64,000 nucleotides of DNA from assembly GCA_005784505.1 (NCBI GenBank), contig VCAZ01000044.1, forward strand, positions 62,001 to 126,000, given 5' to 3'. The position numbers and the translations under genes were made by a program. Origin of the DNA: Bagarius yarrelli. Lineage: Eukaryota; Chordata; Actinopteri; Siluriformes; Sisoridae. The notes beneath the pieces were generated by a model, which was not told the DNA's origin, searched no databases, and saw only the letters and a program-made list of their open reading frames with translations. Below, one piece after another: positions 59,781 to 64,000 of the stretch. How positions within the stretch are numbered: position 1 is the stretch's first letter; the number at the start of each line of letters is the position of its first letter.

Positions 59781-59874
59781 CCCCTTTGATATATACATAT
59801 CCGATATACTTATACTTTAACCATCAATTACCACTTATTTTGGGTGTTTTAGCATATAATGTGGAGGACATTCT

Positions 59875-59935
59875 GGACATTTACATATGATCAACACCCT
59901 TATTCAGAGCAATTTACATTTATTTTCTTGTTTTT
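59875..59935 (-). mobile_element. SINE tail fragment
   Basis: acatttacatatgatcaaca followed by cccttattcagagcaatttacattt is the reverse complement of the common SINE tail; head and body are missing. Confidence 0.55.
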
Positions 59936-61665
59936 AAACCAACTTCTTTACGTTCCAGTTTAAATCAGGTTTTTTTATGTTCAGATCTTTACACTGGGAG
60001 CTAGCCAGGCGCTACTGTTAACACTGTGAATACTCATACAAAATAAGCCAAAGAAGACCTGGTACAGAACAGTAGCTATGAACCTTCCTCCAGATCATAA
60101 AAAAATGTCTCAAATTAAGATTACACTTCCTAACCTTGATGTTTGTGGATGTTAAAAATGACAAGTCTTTACACTTACTTATATTTGAGTTTGAGTATGA
60201 CTAAAATGGCATCAAGTTAAGCGATTATTGACTGAAATAATCACATGAGCATACAGCTGTATGTAATAATCAGCATTCCTGCTCTAATCTCTGTAAGACA
60301 ATCTAAGACACAATAGTTTCTGGTTTGAAACTAGAATCGGATCGTTCACTTTTCTGTATGTCTACAAAAACAAATATGCTTTAAGTGATTAAGGTTCTAC
60401 TCTCGGCTCGGGTTCCCTCCATATTGCATGTTACAAACAAGTCCGGGCAGCCTGCATCTCCCTCTCTTTTTTTCTAGATAAACACATGCAGGAAATGAGT
60501 GTGGTTGGGCTGTGATTCACTCTAGACTGGAAACACTTATTGTCTGAGAAACCCCATTCAAGTTTGCAGACATGACATGATTGCTACACTAGACGGCATC
60601 TTATGCTGCTGTGTAGTTTATTTGTTTCATTTATTGTACTAGCTCAGAAGGTCCCATGCAGCTGCTACTTTCGGTAAGCTTTTGATGAATGTGTAAGGTT
60701 GCAAGACACTAGAGATGAGACTGTGTTTCATCATGTTCCTGTTTACCAGCAATGGCAAATTTTCTCTTTTAGTGATTTGCTTCTGAATTGAAACAGAAAA
60801 CACCTTATTATGGGTTTACTTTGCTAAGTGTAGGTAAAATAGTAAAATATGCTAAGGTAAAAACTCAGGTCTATAATCTGAGTTTCTTGCAAGTTTAGTT
60901 TAACAGCCCTTAAGCCATGGAGGAAAGCTGTTTAGTGACAGGAGGCCAAGTAATGAGTTTTACCTTTAGCTGAACCATAAATGCTGGTCCCTGCCTCAAG
61001 GCATCTCTAGAGTCTCTTTCTGTCTCTTCCTCTATCTATCTCTCTCTCTCTCTCTTCTATTTTTTCTGTGTCAATTTGCATTTTCCAAACAGGAAATGAA
61101 ATAAAACATCACCATGACTATTTTTAGAAAATAGTCTAAAGCAGCAGGTCTCTTATTAAAAACTTTTTATAGTATTTGTCAAGCCATGATAAAAAGATGA
61201 AAAGAATTTGTTAGATTGATTTGTACCATTATATATGTTGTACATATTTCACAGCTTAAAATGTTTTAGCACAAGCAGCTCCGCATGCTTCAATTTTAGT
61301 CTCAAGAGAGCAAAACCCAACAGAAAGAGAACTCTTCTCCTGCTTTGGAATTAATGCATGCAGGAACTCGCAAACAGTAAATGACATGTTTTTTTTATAT
61401 ATGATGCAGTATACTGCGACATGGACAGGGCTGCCATATGCGATATTGTGCATTTTAGAGCGTGTCAGTCTGCACCAGTCTGACAGTAAACATGAACCAA
61501 ATAAACTGTAAAAACAATTTTATGGCTTTTACAATTTGTGAAATATGCTGGTTATAACATTTTTAAGCATAAACCATAACAAATATCACCCTGATCTTGA
61601 TACTAGATTTGTTGAAACTCATTTGTTGACAATGTTTCTCAGACTAAGGTTGTAAGTATATGTGC
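59936..61665. other. No gene or transposon recognised
   Basis: Includes a CT-rich microsatellite near 61,021-61,060. No coding block recognised. Confidence 0.4.
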
Positions 61666-61669
61666 TGTC

Positions 61670-62215
61670 AAACTCTCTGGACAGGAGTATGGTCTTAAAG
61701 ACCTTGATCAAGAAACCTGATGCTAGGTGCGGTGCCCCCTTAGTGGCAATGCACTAGGGCTCCCCCTGCTTATTAATGAAGGTCTCTTAATGGGTATCCA
61801 CAAACAGGTCTACCTTAGCATTCACCACTTTTGAATGGAGTCTCCATTCCCCGGGCCTCAGCCCCAGCCTTGACAGGACATTTGCTCCCTAATCCAGGGA
61901 CCCCAGGATATGGCCCTCTCTAAATTCCTTTACAGTCACTAGCATTGTATCGACACGGGCTTGTGAAAGCCTGGCCTACATTGTAACCAAGTCCCCATTG
62001 ACCACAAGTAGGTAACAGTCTGAACTGGAAACAGCACGCTTTTCTCGACGTTGACTCTTAACCCCAACCTCTGGATAGAGTCGCATAGGAGCCAGCGCAG
62101 CATTCATACATTTTGTGATCATGCAGGGTGAAAGAGGTAGGCCGAAAGAAACAGCCCAGTATTAAAATGCTTTGCCCCAAAAGAAATTCTCAGTACCTTC
62201 CTTTGTTGAGGTAGG
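61670..62215 (-). pseudogene. DIRS remnant: RT, RNase H end and recombinase start
   Basis: Minus-strand blocks from high to low coordinates: QRKVLRISFGAKHFNTG and LFLSAYLF near 62,130-62,200 (RT 'FG.SLSP' motif region), NAALAPMRLYPEVG near 62,070-62,110, a VEKSVLFPVQTVTYL stretch near 62,005-62,055, then RPGEWRLH and AKVDLF near 61,805-61,865 (between RNase H and recombinase), and finally the start of the recombinase (61,670-61,720). The parts appear in the right order with many indels. The 5' side is truncated inside RT. Confidence 0.82.
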
Positions 62216-62222
62216 ATGGATC

Positions 62223-62300
62223 TATTGTGACAAACTAGTCCTCCAAAACAGACCTGTTTGACAGTCATCATTTTGAACTGTAAGCGCATTATTACCTGGT
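62223..62300. repeat. Unclassified repeat shared with 18,113-18,190
   Basis: Begins attgtgacaaact right next to the truncated DIRS remnant. The shared block includes tttgacagtca and cattttgaactg. Family unknown. Confidence 0.6.
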
Positions 62301-64000
62301 TTAACCGGTGTAGCTCTATGAAACAAATGTTTTAGCTTATTACAGCTACTGAGGAGACGATAAGTTTTTCATTGTCATCAATAACCTTTAAAAATTCTGA
62401 GAATCTGCAGTTCTAAAAATGATAAAGAGTAACATATATTTAACAATTGTTCTGAAAAAAAAATTAAAACTGTTGTCTCATGTATACTGTATTTCTTATA
62501 AAAGTTAGCCTGTAATTAAGAGATAATATTATGTATTAGCTTGCTACATTATGCATAGACACATTCAACTTTTTTCTTATATTGTTTATTTTGTCCACCA
62601 CCTCACTTTCAGGAGCAACCGTCAACAATATAAAAACCACAAAAAGAATGCACGATGAAAACATTCCCCATAAGCTGTCTGGCATGACTCATTTTGTTGA
62701 CAGCATCCTGCAACCCTTCCATAATCCACTGACATGGATGGGAAAGATTTAGTTCTCCAATGTTCTTTATCTGTGTACAGATTTTAGCCAATATTTTGTG
62801 GCTCAATCCAGAGCAGAGGTTTAATATTTCTAAATATGTTCCCTACTACAATACTCTTTTAAAATAGAAAAAAAAACACAAGGGAAAAAGACAAAGAAAA
62901 TCTCAAAAAAGTCTCAAGTGTACTTTTTTCTTCTAACAACTGCAGCTGTTTCTTTTTCTGTAAATATTAACAATCTAGTTGTTTAATTAAACCACTGCCA
63001 ACCCATTTGAGTCAGTTCCTAAGAATGAATAAATACATTTTGTACATTAATGTTAGAAGGGTGGGTTTTCTTTCTTATGAGCATCATAACAGCTTTTTCG
63101 CACCTGAATTATAAAAACCTTCCCGTTCTTCATTTTGTTGTAAAAATATTAAAGCAACTCCTAAAAAACAACCAAATAGTGTACCTATTAAAGAAGCTAT
63201 ATTTAATATAAGTATTATTAATAATAAGTATTATAAGTTATAAGTATTCTTTTGATACACTATAACACCCAGTATGTGGCCATTGGGAATGACTACTGTC
63301 CCTTATACAAATGTGTTCTGTACACATTAAATGCCTAAATTGTAAAAGCATTTAATAATAGCGCTTTAAACAGAGTATAGGAATAGAGTGCAATCATATA
63401 GTAAGGCACATTTGGCAGCTTGTACCTTTTTTTTTTTTACAAAACATAGATGCCTTTAGATAATGCCTTACAGTCAATACTTCAAAGTGGAGAGTGGCAA
63501 GTCTGTGTTATATTGGTCAAGAAAATCTTCTTTTTATTGTTTGTAAAGCAATAAATTAATTTCTTTGCTACCTTATGAGACTGGGGTAACCATTCCCTCA
63601 GAAACAAACATCTGCTGTCTACCATGGAGAAAAGAAGCATTGGTGTGGATTTTGTGGCTTTGTCAGCCTAATTGGCAGGATTTTGCAAGTAAAGGAAGCA
63701 AAGGGGGGTGTTGGGTGGCTAGGCTGAGAGCAGAGAGAGAGACAGGGAGAAAGAGAGAGAGAGGGAGAGAGAGAGAGAAAGAGAGAGGCCACCACATTCC
63801 CACAGAATGGCACATAAATGGACAAAGAGGTGCTGCTTATGTATCCCTCCTCATCTTTTCCAGTACCCAGCTTCTCATCTCTTTTCCTCGCCCTCTAACT
63901 CCCAGATGCAAACCGACCAATGTGGGCACAATCGCACTCAACTGTCTGTAATTTAGATTAATTCCTTCCACATTTTCTCCAAGGCTTACATGTTCCCCCC
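62301..64000. other. No gene or transposon recognised
   Basis: AT-rich. 62,590-62,800 is more complex and non-repetitive (includes gtctggcatgactcattttg). A 128-codon frame over the GA repeat at 63,565-63,951 shows no domain. Confidence 0.4.
63731..63787. repeat. (GA)n microsatellite
   Basis: Interrupted purine tract. Confidence 0.93.

Noticed and set aside
63565..63951. 128-codon plus-strand frame
   Set aside because: Spans a (GA)n repeat and has no recognisable domain on either side.

Overview
The window looks like intergenic or intronic DNA from a teleost fish. It is AT-rich, full of short microsatellites, and carries decayed copies of typical fish transposons: DIRS1-like tyrosine-recombinase retrotransposons, Ty3/Gypsy chromoviruses, L2/Maui-type LINEs, Tc1/mariner and hAT-like DNA transposons, and tRNA-derived SINEs. 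I found no intact gene, no convincing host exon and no functional RNA gene. The longest open frames outside transposons (up to about 150 codons) are low-complexity or compositionally ordinary and I reject them. An ostariophysan (catfish- or characin-like) host is suggested by the style of the SINEs and the Tc1 load, but that is inference.

Layout. 1-1,290 holds two DIRS remnants of different families. 2,480-6,095 is a patchwork of an L2 3' end, a MITE-like repeat, a Tc1 half-element cut off at a 30-bp minisatellite, an LTR scrap, a Gypsy chromodomain scrap and a SINE. 6,275-8,985 is a Ty3/Gypsy chromovirus with LTRs, gag, protease, the start of RT, integrase and chromodomain, with most of RT and RNase H deleted. 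10,200-11,100 is a minus-strand DIRS RT/RNase H remnant. 12,600-13,000 is a LINE-tail-like segment followed by compound microsatellites. 15,176-16,350 is a hAT-like non-autonomous element with an internal hairpin, followed by a minus-strand Gypsy RT remnant (16,880-17,620).

The most informative locus is 22,100-25,700. A minus-strand DIRS element is interrupted by a Tc1 element inserted at a TA, and that Tc1 is itself interrupted by an L2 LINE. Removing the Tc1 plus one TA reconnects the recombinase frame, and the DIRS copy at 221-230 shows the matching empty site. Two more L2 copies follow (25,880-29,600).

From 30,200 to about 50,100 and from 51,730 to 57,500 recognisable transposons are sparse. 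These stretches contain microsatellites, a consensus CTCF-type motif at 38,221, a perfect 22-bp palindrome containing paired octamer motifs at 55,607, and several non-repetitive blocks that could be conserved regulatory DNA (unproven). 50,130-51,730 is an internally deleted DIRS with both inverted termini. 57,500-62,300 holds another LINE scrap, a Tc1-derived foldback, SINEs and a fifth DIRS remnant.

No genes work together here. The coding matter consists of dead transposon open reading frames. The value of the window is the insertion history it records and the possible regulatory sequence between the insertions. All family names come from recognising protein motifs and characteristic sequence by eye; no database search was run.
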